From contig JAQTPK010000022.1 in NCBI GenBank assembly GCA_028712885.1, positions 1 to 43,297 on the forward strand: 43,297 nt of DNA. Direction: 5' to 3'. The translations under genes were made by a program, and so were the position numbers. The notes beneath the pieces are model-generated. The model saw only the letters and a program-made list of their open reading frames with translations, was not told the origin of the DNA and ran no database searches. Below are positions 32,619-41,738 of the stretch, in pieces (within the stretch, counting starts at the first letter, position 1; each line of letters starts with the position of its first letter). The DNA is from Syntrophales bacterium (GTDB taxonomy: Bacteria; Desulfobacterota; Syntrophia; Syntrophales; UBA4778).

Positions 32619-33439
32619 AATCGGCGGTATCTCTTCTTTATCACGATGTGCTGGCCGAAAGCGAAGGTCCCGATGCAAGCGGGTTTTCCGGGGCGGGCGC
32701 GGCCGTGTACAAGATGAAAGTGAATCATTTCCAGACGCACCTGGAAGCGGTTGCAGCCGCCTCCGGCGGCCGGCCGCCTTCCGTTGCCGATGACCTGTCC
32801 CGGCGCCGTAACGGGGGGGCCCCTTATTTCCTGACGTTCGACGACGGGGGCGTGAGCGCGTACACGCTTATCGCCGGCATGCTCGAGAGCTTCGGCTGGC
32901 GCGGCAATTTCTTCATAACGACCGACAGGATCGGCAGTGTCGGCTTCGTCACGGCGGACCAGATAGTCGCCATCAGAAGCAGGGGGCATGCGATCGGCAC
33001 GCACTCTTCCTCTCACCCGGAACGAATGTCCCGCTGCACTTACGGAGAGATCGCCTCCGAGTGGGAAAAGAGCACGCGGAGACTCGGGGAAATACTGGGC
33101 GAGCAGATTGTATCCGGTTCCGTTCCCGGCGGCTATTACGGGAAAAAAGTAGCAGCGGCGGCGGCCGGCGCCGGAATTGAAATCCTCTTCACTTCCGAAC
33201 CGTTTGTCGCCTGCAGGAGAGTGGAGAGCTGCTGCGTTGCGGGACGGTATACAATTAAATCCGGGTTTCCGCCTGAAACAGCGGGCGCCATTGTGGCGGG
33301 GAAGATAGCGCCGCGGTGCCGGCAATGGCTTGTCTGGAATATAAAGAAAATAGCGAAAAGATCCGGCGGCAGCATTTATCCTTATTTCAGAAAAGTCCTG
33401 CTTGAGCAGAAAATGAAAACAAGCCTTATTCTATCATGA
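32615..33439 (+). CDS. NodB-type polysaccharide deacetylase
   Basis: 274 residues with the NodB homology domain: LTFDDGG (Asp76/Asp77, catalytic base and metal ligand) and GTHSSSHPERM (His130 and His134, metal ligands). It would remove N- or O-acetyl groups from the polymer or from a precursor. There is no clear signal peptide, so it may act in the cytoplasm on lipid-linked intermediates. The start codon overlaps the stop of the formyltransferase-like gene. Deacetylation of an amino sugar would produce the free amine that a formyl- or acyltransferase needs, which fits its neighbours. Confidence 0.88.
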   Translation: MKSAVSLLYHDVLAESEGPDASGFSGAGAAVYKMKVNHFQTHLEAVAAASGGRPPSVADDLSRRRNGGAPYFLTFDDGGVSAYTLIAGMLESFGWRGNFFITTDRIGSVGFVTADQIVAIRSRGHAIGTHSSSHPERMSRCTYGEIASEWEKSTRRLGEILGEQIVSGSVPGGYYGKKVAAAAAGAGIEILFTSEPFVACRRVESCCVAGRYTIKSGFPPETAGAIVAGKIAPRCRQWLVWNIKKIAKRSGGSIYPYFRKVLLEQKMKTSLILS

Positions 33440-33459
33440 TGGAGGAAGGGAGTCATTCC

Positions 33460-33741
33460 ATGCGCCAGGCGATGATCTGCGGGAAGAGGCCGGGTTGTGA
33501 AGAAATCGGTCAGGAGGTGCGCCGGTTTATCAGCGATAATTTTCTTCTTGAGGAGGGATATGATCCGGAGGAAACGGTTTCTCTCCTGGAGAGCGGAGTT
33601 ATGGATTCAACCGGCATTCTGGAGCTTGTGGCCTTCATAGAAAGGACCTACCGGTTCAAGATTGCGGATGAAGAATTGATACCGGAGAATCTGGACACGA
33701 TCAAAGGGATAGTCGGTTTCATAGCCGGCAGGATGATGTGA
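33460..33741 (+). CDS. Acyl carrier protein
   Basis: 93 residues with the phosphopantetheine site in GVMDSTGILELV (Ser50). Helices II and III follow the ACP pattern (IERTYRFKIADEEL, then a late hydrophobic helix). The chosen ATG has GGGAG 7 bp upstream; an earlier ATG at 33436 overlaps the deacetylase stop and would add eight residues. It precedes an AMP-forming ligase, so the pair should load a carboxylic or amino acid as a thioester for transfer to the polymer. Confidence 0.88.
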   Translation: MRQAMICGKRPGCEEIGQEVRRFISDNFLLEEGYDPEETVSLLESGVMDSTGILELVAFIERTYRFKIADEELIPENLDTIKGIVGFIAGRMM

Positions 33742-33755
33742 TCGGAGGATCAGGC

Positions 33756-35351
33756 ATGTTGGTTCATAATTTCCTTGAGGACAGCGCCGGGCGCTTTCCC
33801 GGCAAGACCGCCGTCGTCGCAAAAGGCAGAAGATACTCATATGGGGAAATAGAAGGGCAGTCCGGCCGGCTGGCGCTGGCGCTTCGCGCGCGCGGCATCG
33901 GGCGGGGCGACCGGGTAGCCGTGCTCATGGACAACTCCGTGGAGTGCGTCATTTCGATTTTCGGAATTCTCAAGGCCGATGCTGTTTTTCTGATCCTGAG
34001 CCCGTCGCTCAAATTCGCCAAGCTTGCTTACATCCTGAACCACTGCGGCGCGAAGGCATTGATCTGCGACGAGGAAAAGGCGCCGCGAATCCGCGGGTTG
34101 CAGCGCGGAGTCCCCGGTCTGGATTTTCTGATCGCCGCGGGGGGGGCGGAAATATTCGCGGAGACAGTGCATCCGAACAGCTTCTCCTGGGAGCAGGCCG
34201 CGGCGGCGGGACGGGGGGGCGGCGCGCTCCGCGCGAACAGTATCGATCTAGACCTGGCCAGCATCATTTATACGTCCGGTTCCACCGCCGATCCCAAAGG
34301 GGTCATGCTGACGCATCGCAACATGATATCGGCGGCGGACTCGATCATCAAATATCTGGAAAACTCGCCTGATGACATCGTCCTGAACGTTCTTCCGCTC
34401 TCTTTCGATTACGGCCTGTACCAGGTCCTCATGTGCTTCCGCTTCGGCGGAACCGTTGTTCTGGAGAAGTCATTTACTTATCCGTACGAGGTCATGAAAC
34501 TTGTAGAGCGCGAAAAAGTGACCGGATTTCCCGGAGTGCCGACCATGTTTGCGATACTCCTCCGAATGGATCTGAGCCGCTTCAGGCTGGAGTCGCTCAG
34601 ATACATAACGAATACGGCCGCTCATCTGCCGGTTGAGCATATTGCCAGGCTGAGGGCATCCTTCCCCGGGGCAAGGATCTTTTCCATGTACGGATTGACG
34701 GAATGCAAGAGAGCTCTTTACCTGCCGCCGGAGGAACTGGACAGGAAGCCGGGGTCGGTCGGACGGGCCATTCCGAACGAAGAGGTCTGGATCGTGAACG
34801 CGCAGGGCGAAAAAGCAGGGCCGGGGGTTGTCGGAGAACTCGTCGTGCGCGGGTCGAATGTAATGAAGGGATACTGGCGGGACGAAGCAGCAACCGACGC
34901 GGCGCTGAGACCCGGCAAACTTCCCGGTGAAAAGGTCTTATACACGGGGGATCTGTTCAGAATGGATGAAGAGGGATTCCTGTATTTCGTGGGCCGGAAG
35001 GACGATCAGATTAAAACGCGCGGGGAGAGAGTAAGCCCGAAAGAGGTGGAAAGCGTATTGTACAAAATGGAAGGGATTTCAGAGGCGGCGGTAGTCCCCG
35101 TGCCCGATGCAATTCTCGGCAACGCCATCAAGGCTTTCGTAACCGTTGAAAAAGGATCGATACTTAACGAAAGAGCCGTAATCCTACACTGCCGGAGACA
35201 TCTTGAAGATTTTGCCGTGCCCCGCTGCATTGAATTCCGGGAAAATCTTCCCAAGAACCCTTCGGGAAAGATCGACCGGCTTCTGCTGAAAAGCGCGGAT
35301 TTGAGAAGTGAGCCTGCCGCGGCAAAGGGAATCGGAAATGAGAACATGTAA
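33756..35351 (+). CDS. AMP-forming acyl-CoA/acyl-ACP ligase
   Basis: 531 residues of the ANL superfamily. It has the P-loop IIYTSGSTADPKGVML, the A5 motif MYGLTECKR, the A7 YTGDLFRMDE, the hinge/A8 GRKDDQIKTRGERVSP, and the A10 lysine in NPSGKIDR. It would activate an acid as acyl-AMP and load the neighbouring ACP. Exosortase-associated loci often encode a ligase of this type beside an ACP. GGAGG lies 7 bp before the ATG at 33756. The last codons overlap the next gene (ATGAGAACATGTAA). The substrate cannot be read from sequence. Confidence 0.92.
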   Translation: MLVHNFLEDSAGRFPGKTAVVAKGRRYSYGEIEGQSGRLALALRARGIGRGDRVAVLMDNSVECVISIFGILKADAVFLILSPSLKFAKLAYILNHCGAKALICDEEKAPRIRGLQRGVPGLDFLIAAGGAEIFAETVHPNSFSWEQAAAAGRGGGALRANSIDLDLASIIYTSGSTADPKGVMLTHRNMISAADSIIKYLENSPDDIVLNVLPLSFDYGLYQVLMCFRFGGTVVLEKSFTYPYEVMKLVEREKVTGFPGVPTMFAILLRMDLSRFRLESLRYITNTAAHLPVEHIARLRASFPGARIFSMYGLTECKRALYLPPEELDRKPGSVGRAIPNEEVWIVNAQGEKAGPGVVGELVVRGSNVMKGYWRDEAATDAALRPGKLPGEKVLYTGDLFRMDEEGFLYFVGRKDDQIKTRGERVSPKEVESVLYKMEGISEAAVVPVPDAILGNAIKAFVTVEKGSILNERAVILHCRRHLEDFAVPRCIEFRENLPKNPSGKIDRLLLKSADLRSEPAAAKGIGNENM

Positions 35352-36330
35352 AACCTGCACGCTGACGGAAAAATTTCCCTCCGCCAGGTTCAATGCGGAG
35401 GGCAGATGCAATTACTGCCTGGCGCACGAGGCGGAGGACCGCCGTGATGACAACGCCTCGGAATACCGGATTAAATTCGAAAAGCTTATTTCCATTCATG
35501 CCGGAAAGGGGCAGTACGACGTGCTCGCGGCTTTCAGCGGCGGCAAAGACAGCACCTACACCCTCGATCTGTTCCGGAATCATTTCCGGCTTAAGGTACT
35601 GGCCCTGACATTCGATCACGGGTTCGTTTCGCCGTACGCGGTCGGGAATATCCGGACCGTCACAGAGGCGCTCGGAGTGGATCATATAATGTTCCGGCCC
35701 GACTTCCACCTTGTCCGGGACATCTTCCGCGCGTCTGCGGCGAGGCATTTCTACGCGAAGAAGGCGATCGAGCGCTCCAGCACCATCTGCCTGTCCTGCA
35801 TGAATCTGGCAAGGCTGATCATGATCAAAACGGCCCAGGAAAAAAAGATCCCCTTTATCGGATTCGGCTGGTCTCCCGGGCAGGCGCCGGTCCAGTCCTC
35901 AGTCATGAAGAACAGCCCCTATATTATAAATGCGATGCAGCGGTCGCTGGCGAGACTCATCGACGGCTCTTCCGCCCGGGAAATTCCTGCATGCATGAAC
36001 GGGCCGGGGCAAAACAGCGGCTCTATGCCGATCAATGTTCATCCGCTCGCTTTCATGGAATACGACGAAAGAAAGATATATGACCGGATTGCCGGGCTCG
36101 GCTGGCAGAAACCTGCGGACACGGACGCAAATTCCACCAACTGCCTGATGAATGCCTTTGCCAACAGAGTGCACATCGAGCAGTACGGATTTCACCCCTA
36201 CGATTTTGAAATCTCCGGGCTGATCCGGGCAGGCGTAATGACCAGGGCGGAGGGTCTGGAAAGGCTGACACGGCCGGAAAACGAGGAAATAATCCGGCAT
36301 GTGAAAAAAAGGCTTGGTTTAACGTCCTGA
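35338..36330 (+). CDS. PP-loop N-acetyl sugar amidotransferase-like protein (WbpG/PseA type)
   Basis: 330 residues. The N-terminus has a zinc-ribbon-like Cys pair set (RTCKTCTL and GRCNYCLAH), followed by the PP-loop FSGGKDSTYTLDL. A third Cys pair occurs in STICLSCMN. The arrangement matches N-acetyl sugar amidotransferases such as WbpG, which use ATP and ammonia to convert an acid or ketone to an amide/amidine. These usually work with HisH/HisF-like partners, which are absent here. The ATG overlaps the ligase's final codons, so the two are translationally coupled. A tRNA-thiolase relation is possible but less fitting. Confidence 0.82.
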   Translation: MRTCKTCTLTEKFPSARFNAEGRCNYCLAHEAEDRRDDNASEYRIKFEKLISIHAGKGQYDVLAAFSGGKDSTYTLDLFRNHFRLKVLALTFDHGFVSPYAVGNIRTVTEALGVDHIMFRPDFHLVRDIFRASAARHFYAKKAIERSSTICLSCMNLARLIMIKTAQEKKIPFIGFGWSPGQAPVQSSVMKNSPYIINAMQRSLARLIDGSSAREIPACMNGPGQNSGSMPINVHPLAFMEYDERKIYDRIAGLGWQKPADTDANSTNCLMNAFANRVHIEQYGFHPYDFEISGLIRAGVMTRAEGLERLTRPENEEIIRHVKKRLGLTS

Positions 36331-36341
36331 AACGTCATCAA

Positions 36342-37841
36342 ATGACCGCTTCCAGACTCCGGCTGATGCTCTTTCTGCCGGTTCTGATTCTGCCCGCCGC
36401 CTTCGGAATCGCATTCCTGGAAACCAATTCGATCGAAATCAGGTATTGCCTGATCGAGGACGCCCGGCTGGGGGGCGTACTCGATGGAATTCGCCTGGCG
36501 CTGATTTCCGATCTTCACTCCGGGGAAACGGGATCAAGGGAGAGGCTTCTGGCCGGCATTCTCAGGGATGAAAGCCCCGACATGCTCATGCTGGCGGGAG
36601 ATTATGCATCGAAAAAAGGGAACTACGGGCCGGTTAATGAATTGATGGAAAAGGTCCGCTGCCCGCTCGGAGTATATGCTGTGCTCGGAAATGCCGAATA
36701 CGCTCATCCCGGCCGATACTGCGCCTTGTGCCACGAACGGGGGTCGAAGAAGCTGAAGCAATCTCCCGGCAGGCATGTACTGAGAAACTCGGTCACGATC
36801 CTGGAACGGAAGGGAAACAGACTGTATATAATCGGGCTTGATGATCCGGTAACCGGAAGAAAAGACGGCAGGAGCGCCCGCGAGCTTCGGGAAATTGCAG
36901 AGAATCTGGATCCCCGCATACCGAAAATCCTGCTGGCCCACTCGCCGGAAATATTCGATGAAGCGGTCCGCCTCGGAATAGACCTGGTCCTCTGCGGGCA
37001 CACGCACGGCGGCCAGCTGTTCTTTGTCCCGATGCTGCCCTGGATGAAAAAATCAGAACCGTCGCTGACATATCCGGCGGGATTCTATCAGCGGGGCCGG
37101 ACAACCATGTACGTCAGCCGCGGGATAGGCGTCAACGTCCTGCCGTTTCGCCTCGGGGTACGGCCGGAAGTGGCTGTAATCCGTTTTTCCGGGGGAGCGG
37201 AGGGCGCCGGCGCCGGGGTAAAGGAGGAGAAGAGGAAGACGCGGTTCGCGGGATTCGATCAGGAACGGCAAATGAGCGCTCCCCTCCCCAAAATTCGGAA
37301 GCCGGCGCCGGAACCGCATCCCGCCGGAAGCGGCGCAATCGACTTGATCAACTTCGAGTCGGAAGCCGCCGAACGGGACCTGGACTGGGAATGCGGGAAG
37401 TGGTTCGAGCGGAATCCGTTTGACACAGCATCGCAGCGGAAAGGGCTCCGTGCCGTGCTTCCTCCCGGTCCGCGGGCGACGATACGCGTAATCCCCGCTC
37501 TACAGGACTGGTCGGGACACGAATACCTGAATCTGGAAATACTTTCCCTCTGCCGTTCCCGGCTAAATTTCTGCCTGAGGATAGATGATCGTCCTGAACC
37601 GGTGTATGCCGACCGCTATGAGAACTGCCGCCCGCTTGATCCGGGGATGAACCGGATTGCCGTTCCCGTCGGGTCGATCCGTTCGAACGACGGCTCAAGA
37701 AAACTCGATCTCGAAAAAATCAGCCGGATCATACTCTCATTTCCGGACGAGATATCCAAAGAGGTCCATCTCTGCCGCATCCGCCTCGAAAAGTCCCCGG
37801 CAGGGCTCTCAGCTCCGGCGAAAACGCCCGGCCCGGAATAA
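36342..37841 (+). CDS. Metallophosphoesterase fused to a carbohydrate-binding-like domain
   Basis: 499 residues. An N-terminal membrane helix (about 8-26) anchors a calcineurin-like phosphoesterase related to YkuE/LpxH: SDLHSG (Asp57, His59), LAGDY (Asp87), GNAEYAH (Asn117), LLAHSP (His200) and CGHTHGGQ (His220/His222). The usual His of GNHD is Ala118. A ~45-residue charged/Pro linker (about 290-335) leads to a beta-rich domain (about 340-490) with WSGHEYLNLEI, LRIDDRPEP and LDPGMNRIAVPVG. This resembles galactose-binding-like domains seen in other EPS-locus proteins. It may dephosphorylate a lipid- or polymer-linked phosphate. No ribosome site is visible. Confidence 0.85.
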   Translation: MTASRLRLMLFLPVLILPAAFGIAFLETNSIEIRYCLIEDARLGGVLDGIRLALISDLHSGETGSRERLLAGILRDESPDMLMLAGDYASKKGNYGPVNELMEKVRCPLGVYAVLGNAEYAHPGRYCALCHERGSKKLKQSPGRHVLRNSVTILERKGNRLYIIGLDDPVTGRKDGRSARELREIAENLDPRIPKILLAHSPEIFDEAVRLGIDLVLCGHTHGGQLFFVPMLPWMKKSEPSLTYPAGFYQRGRTTMYVSRGIGVNVLPFRLGVRPEVAVIRFSGGAEGAGAGVKEEKRKTRFAGFDQERQMSAPLPKIRKPAPEPHPAGSGAIDLINFESEAAERDLDWECGKWFERNPFDTASQRKGLRAVLPPGPRATIRVIPALQDWSGHEYLNLEILSLCRSRLNFCLRIDDRPEPVYADRYENCRPLDPGMNRIAVPVGSIRSNDGSRKLDLEKISRIILSFPDEISKEVHLCRIRLEKSPAGLSAPAKTPGPE

Positions 37842-37868
37842 AACATCATCTCATAATCGGAATAACAC

Positions 37869-39860
37869 ATGTGCGGAATTGCGGGAATCGTTGATTACAG
37901 AAACGGAAGCCCTTCGCCGGCGCTCCTGGAAAGAATGCTTGCTTTGATCATGCACCGGGGGCCGGATTCGTTCGGTATATACGTCGATGATACAGCGGGA
38001 ATCGCATCGGCCCGATTGAGCATTATCGATATACGGGGAGGCGATCAGCCGATCTGCAACGAGACCGGGTCTGTATGGGTAGTGTACAACGGCGAGATAT
38101 ATAATTACCCCGACCTGCGGAAGGAGCTGGAGAAAAGAGGGCATCGATTCGGCACAAACACGGATACCGAAGTCCTGGTGCATCTTTATGAAGAAAAAGG
38201 GCATCAATTAATCGAGCGGCTGAACGGGCAGTTTGCTTTCGCCCTGTGGGACAGTGAAAAGAAAGAGTTGCTGCTCGGGCGCGACCGCCTTGGAGTGAGG
38301 CCGCTTTTCTATCATCAGTCGGAAAACAGGATTGTGTTCGGATCGGAGATAAAAACCATATTCGCCGATGCATCGGTCCCCAGACGGTTGAATCCTCTGA
38401 TTCTCGAAGATATCTTCACCTGCTGGGCTCCCGTGAATTCCTGCACCATTTTCCAGGACGTCCGCCAGATACCGCCGGGCCATATCGCCGTGTTTCGCAG
38501 TGATCGAGCCGTCGTCAGGCCTTACTGGAATATAAGGTTCCCGGAAGGCTGCGACGATTCAATCCCGGACCGGGTGCATGAGGAACAAATCAGAGAACTG
38601 CTGATGGATGCCGTCAGGATCAGGTTGAGAGCCGACGTGCCCGTGGGGGCTTATCTGAGCGGAGGGCTGGACAGCACTTACATCACGTCTCTGGTCAGGA
38701 AGTATTTCGACAACAGGCTCCGCACGTTTTCCGTCGGGTTCTCCGACAAATCTTTCGACGAAACCGAATACCAGAACATGGCCGTCGGAGTCCTGCAGAC
38801 CGATAACGAGCGGATTGAGTGTTCGGACGAGGATATCGGCCGCATTTTTCCGAAGGTGATATGGCACGCCGAAATTCCCGTCTTGCGCACGGCTCCTGCT
38901 CCTCTCCTCTATTTATCGGGAATTGTGAGATCAAGCGGATTAAAAGTCGTTCTGACCGGAGAAGGCGCAGACGAGATTTTCGGCGGCTACGACATTTTCA
39001 AGGAGGACAAAATCCGGCGGTTCTGGTCCAGGCAGCCGTCGTCCCTGTGGAGGTCGTCCCTCTTTCAGAGAATTTATCCCGATATTTTTTCAGGGGACCG
39101 GAAGAGGGCGGCTCCTTTTCTCAATGCGTTCTTCGGGAAAGGGCTCCTGGAGACGGAATCGGAAATTTATTCCCACAGGATCCGGTGGGAGAATGCAGTA
39201 TTCCTGAAGCAGTTCCTTTCCGAGGAGATCAGGAGCCGGAACTCCGGGGCCGAAACGGTTGAGAGCCGGATAATATCGGGTCTGCCCGCGGGATTCATGA
39301 ACTGGCACCCGCTTTCCCGTGCGCAGTATCTAGAGATCTCAATTTTCCTTTCGAATTATCTCCTCTCCTCGCAAGGGGACCGCATGTCCATGGCCAACTC
39401 CGTGGAAGGGAGGTATCCCTATCTGGATCATCGTCTTGTTGAGTACGCTTTCCGCCTCCCGCCGCGCCTCCGCATCTCAGGACTGAAGGAAAAGTACCTG
39501 CTGAGAAAGGTGGCTGCGCGCGATCTGCCCGTCATGTTTGCCGGGCGCGCCAAGAGGCCTTATCGGGCTCCCGTCGTAAAGTGCTTTCTGGGCGGCCGCG
39601 AACCAGAGTACGTCAGGGAACTCACCTCCGAAGCAAAACTGGGCGCATTCGGATATTTCGATCCGGTGATGTCCGGCAGAATCATGAAGAAATGCAGAAA
39701 CGCCGGCGGGAGCATCGCCAGCGAGAGGGAGGGAATGGCGGTGACCGGGATCATCTCCACCCAACTGCTGCATCATATGTTTATCAGCGGATTTCCTGTC
39801 CCAGCCGCCGGATTAAATGCCCCGGTCCGCCTGCTGGACAGAAGAACCTCCGGGAAATGA
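37869..39860 (+). CDS. asnB: Asparagine synthase (glutamine-hydrolysing) family amidotransferase
   Basis: 663 residues. Cys2 (MCGIAGIVD) is the glutaminase nucleophile after removal of Met. RGPDSFGIY, VYNGEIYN and the NTDTEVL segment complete the N-terminal domain. The synthetase domain has the PP-loop YLSGGLDSTYI (about residue 264) and LTGEGADEIFGGYD. In polysaccharide loci such proteins probably amidate a carboxylate of the polymer or its modifier rather than make free asparagine. The start is fixed by the need for Cys at position 2. Its stop overlaps the start of the acyltransferase gene. Confidence 0.93.
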   Translation: MCGIAGIVDYRNGSPSPALLERMLALIMHRGPDSFGIYVDDTAGIASARLSIIDIRGGDQPICNETGSVWVVYNGEIYNYPDLRKELEKRGHRFGTNTDTEVLVHLYEEKGHQLIERLNGQFAFALWDSEKKELLLGRDRLGVRPLFYHQSENRIVFGSEIKTIFADASVPRRLNPLILEDIFTCWAPVNSCTIFQDVRQIPPGHIAVFRSDRAVVRPYWNIRFPEGCDDSIPDRVHEEQIRELLMDAVRIRLRADVPVGAYLSGGLDSTYITSLVRKYFDNRLRTFSVGFSDKSFDETEYQNMAVGVLQTDNERIECSDEDIGRIFPKVIWHAEIPVLRTAPAPLLYLSGIVRSSGLKVVLTGEGADEIFGGYDIFKEDKIRRFWSRQPSSLWRSSLFQRIYPDIFSGDRKRAAPFLNAFFGKGLLETESEIYSHRIRWENAVFLKQFLSEEIRSRNSGAETVESRIISGLPAGFMNWHPLSRAQYLEISIFLSNYLLSSQGDRMSMANSVEGRYPYLDHRLVEYAFRLPPRLRISGLKEKYLLRKVAARDLPVMFAGRAKRPYRAPVVKCFLGGREPEYVRELTSEAKLGAFGYFDPVMSGRIMKKCRNAGGSIASEREGMAVTGIISTQLLHHMFISGFPVPAAGLNAPVRLLDRRTSGK

Positions 39861-40603
39861 TCGAAAACCTCCTGTTCAGAATAAGGAAAAGCGAAAATCC
39901 GGGATACGCCCGTCTGAAAAAGATCCTTACGGCGGCGATGTTCTTCGATCGGATTGAGTGCCGGCCCCTCTTCAGGGCCGTTTACGAAAGCCTTGTCGTC
40001 CTGAGATTTCTGCTGCCTTTCCTCAGGGAAAAACTTTTCTCCATTCCGGTTTTCAAGTCCAGATGCGGCAAATGCGGCAGGGGTGTTTCGCTTCCGAACG
40101 GCATTCCCTGGATCGAGGGAAACCTGCGGATCGAAATAGGCGAAAAAGTGATGCTCGACGGCAGCATCATTCTGAGCGGCAGGGTTTACGACAATCCCCT
40201 GCTGAGGATAGGAGACAGGACGGTTCTCGGCTTCAAGACAAGCGTGAACGTAGCCTGCTCGGTTGTCATCGGAAGCGACTGTCTCATCGCCGGAGGATGC
40301 CTCATCTCGGATAACGACGGGCATCCGCTGAATCCGGAACGCAGATTGAGAAGGGAAGTCCTGACCAGGGATGAGGTGAAGCCGATCGTCATTGAAGACA
40401 ACGTGTGGATAGGCACGCACTCGGTAATCCTGAAAGGGGTCAGGATCGGCGCGGGATCGGTGATTTCGGCCAATTCAGTCGTGACAAGGAACATTCCGCC
40501 GTACAGCATTGCCATGGGGGCGCCCGCCAGGATTTTATTGACAGGCACGGACCGGATATTCAGGAAGCCGCCTGATGAAAAAACCGGAAATACGGCTGGT
40601 TGA
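39857..40603 (+). CDS. Left-handed beta-helix acyltransferase
   Basis: 248 residues. After an N-terminal helical ~65 residues comes KSRCGKCGRGVSLPNG, then hexapeptide repeats (LRIEIGEKVMLDGSIILSG; VVIGSDCLIAGGCLIS). The C-terminal block has DNVWIGTHSVILKGVRIGAG, typical of xenobiotic/maltose acetyltransferase-like proteins. It would O- or N-acylate a sugar of the unit. The start overlaps the asparagine synthase stop (ATGA), and its end overlaps the next gene by 29 bp. Confidence 0.9.
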   Translation: MIENLLFRIRKSENPGYARLKKILTAAMFFDRIECRPLFRAVYESLVVLRFLLPFLREKLFSIPVFKSRCGKCGRGVSLPNGIPWIEGNLRIEIGEKVMLDGSIILSGRVYDNPLLRIGDRTVLGFKTSVNVACSVVIGSDCLIAGGCLISDNDGHPLNPERRLRREVLTRDEVKPIVIEDNVWIGTHSVILKGVRIGAGSVISANSVVTRNIPPYSIAMGAPARILLTGTDRIFRKPPDEKTGNTAG

Positions 40604-41738
40604 TCCGAAAGAAGACCCCCGGCTTGCAGAGGAGATATGGAAGAGTCTGGACGGCAACGGCAGCGCTTCGTATTTCCTCTCCTGGGGGTGGATGGAAAAC
40701 TGGCTGGAGTTTGCGAAAGAGCGGGCGATTACCCTCGTGAGCATCGAGGAAGGAGACCTCCCGACGGCGGCATTCTTCCTGGGGAGGAGCAGTGTCACCC
40801 GGCACAGATTCTTCAGAAGCGAATCGTGCTTTCTGAATACAATGGGTGTCTCAGCCTGTGACGCCCTGTGCATGGAGTACAACGCCGTTTTCGGAAAATC
40901 TTTTTCCTGCAGCGAGTTTCTGGGCATACTGGAGAACCTTCCTTTCTCCTGGGACGAGATTCATCTGCCCGGGCTTGATGCAGGATGCTTCCCCGGAAAT
41001 ATCGTAAACGAATCTATATCTCCCTACAGGTGGGTCATCGAACGGGAACAGCCGGCCCCTTACGTGGACCTGAAGGCCGTAAGAGAGGGGGGGTATATGC
41101 CCCTTCTGAGCTCCAACACGCGCGCACAGATCCGCAGGGCGCAGAATGCGCTCGGATCAGGATGCCCCGTCAGGGTCCGCGCGGCCGAGAGCGTATCGTC
41201 GGCGGTCGACATCTACTGCCGGATGATCCGCTATCACCAGCGCTCCTGGAACAGCCGGGGGCTTCCGGGGGCCTTCTCATCGGAATTTTTCCGCCTGTTT
41301 CATCACAGCCTCATAACCAGGAGGTTCGGAAAAGGCGAAATCCAGCTCCTGGAATTTTCCGCGGGCGACAGGGTCCTCGGCTGCCTGTACAGCTTCGTAT
41401 ACGGCGGGCGAGTCCATTTTTACCAGAGCGGCTTCAACGATGAGATAGACCGCAAACTGAAGCCCGGCTATCTCTGCCATACGGAAGCGGTCAAGTACAA
41501 CGCCGAACTCGGCCATTCCGTATACGATTTCCTTGCCGGTGAGGAACATTATAAAAAGAGTCTGTCGACCGGGCAAAATTACCTGGTCTGGGCCAAAATA
41601 CAAAAGCCCAGAATAAAATTCAGAGTCGAGAAGAACCTTCTGGGTCTGGCCCGGTCAATTGCTGAGTTGCGAAGAGGCAATCTGCAGGAAAAACAAAAAA
41701 GCTCATTCTCGCTTTCTTTTTACTGGATATCGGATTGA
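40575..41738 (+). CDS. FemAB/CelD-like GNAT-fold transferase
   Basis: 387 residues with two GNAT-like halves, the second the more conserved: SSNTRAQIRRAQNAL, HQRSWNSRG, FHHSLITRRF and the late YDFLAGEEHYKKSL. Proteins of this type are regular members of cellulose and exosortase-associated EPS loci (BcsL/CelD, FemAB-related). They are expected to transfer an acyl or aminoacyl group. It may take the group from the ACP encoded in the same operon. AGGA lies 8 bp before the ATG, which falls inside the preceding gene. Confidence 0.88.
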   Translation: MKKPEIRLVDPKEDPRLAEEIWKSLDGNGSASYFLSWGWMENWLEFAKERAITLVSIEEGDLPTAAFFLGRSSVTRHRFFRSESCFLNTMGVSACDALCMEYNAVFGKSFSCSEFLGILENLPFSWDEIHLPGLDAGCFPGNIVNESISPYRWVIEREQPAPYVDLKAVREGGYMPLLSSNTRAQIRRAQNALGSGCPVRVRAAESVSSAVDIYCRMIRYHQRSWNSRGLPGAFSSEFFRLFHHSLITRRFGKGEIQLLEFSAGDRVLGCLYSFVYGGRVHFYQSGFNDEIDRKLKPGYLCHTEAVKYNAELGHSVYDFLAGEEHYKKSLSTGQNYLVWAKIQKPRIKFRVEKNLLGLARSIAELRRGNLQEKQKSSFSLSFYWISD

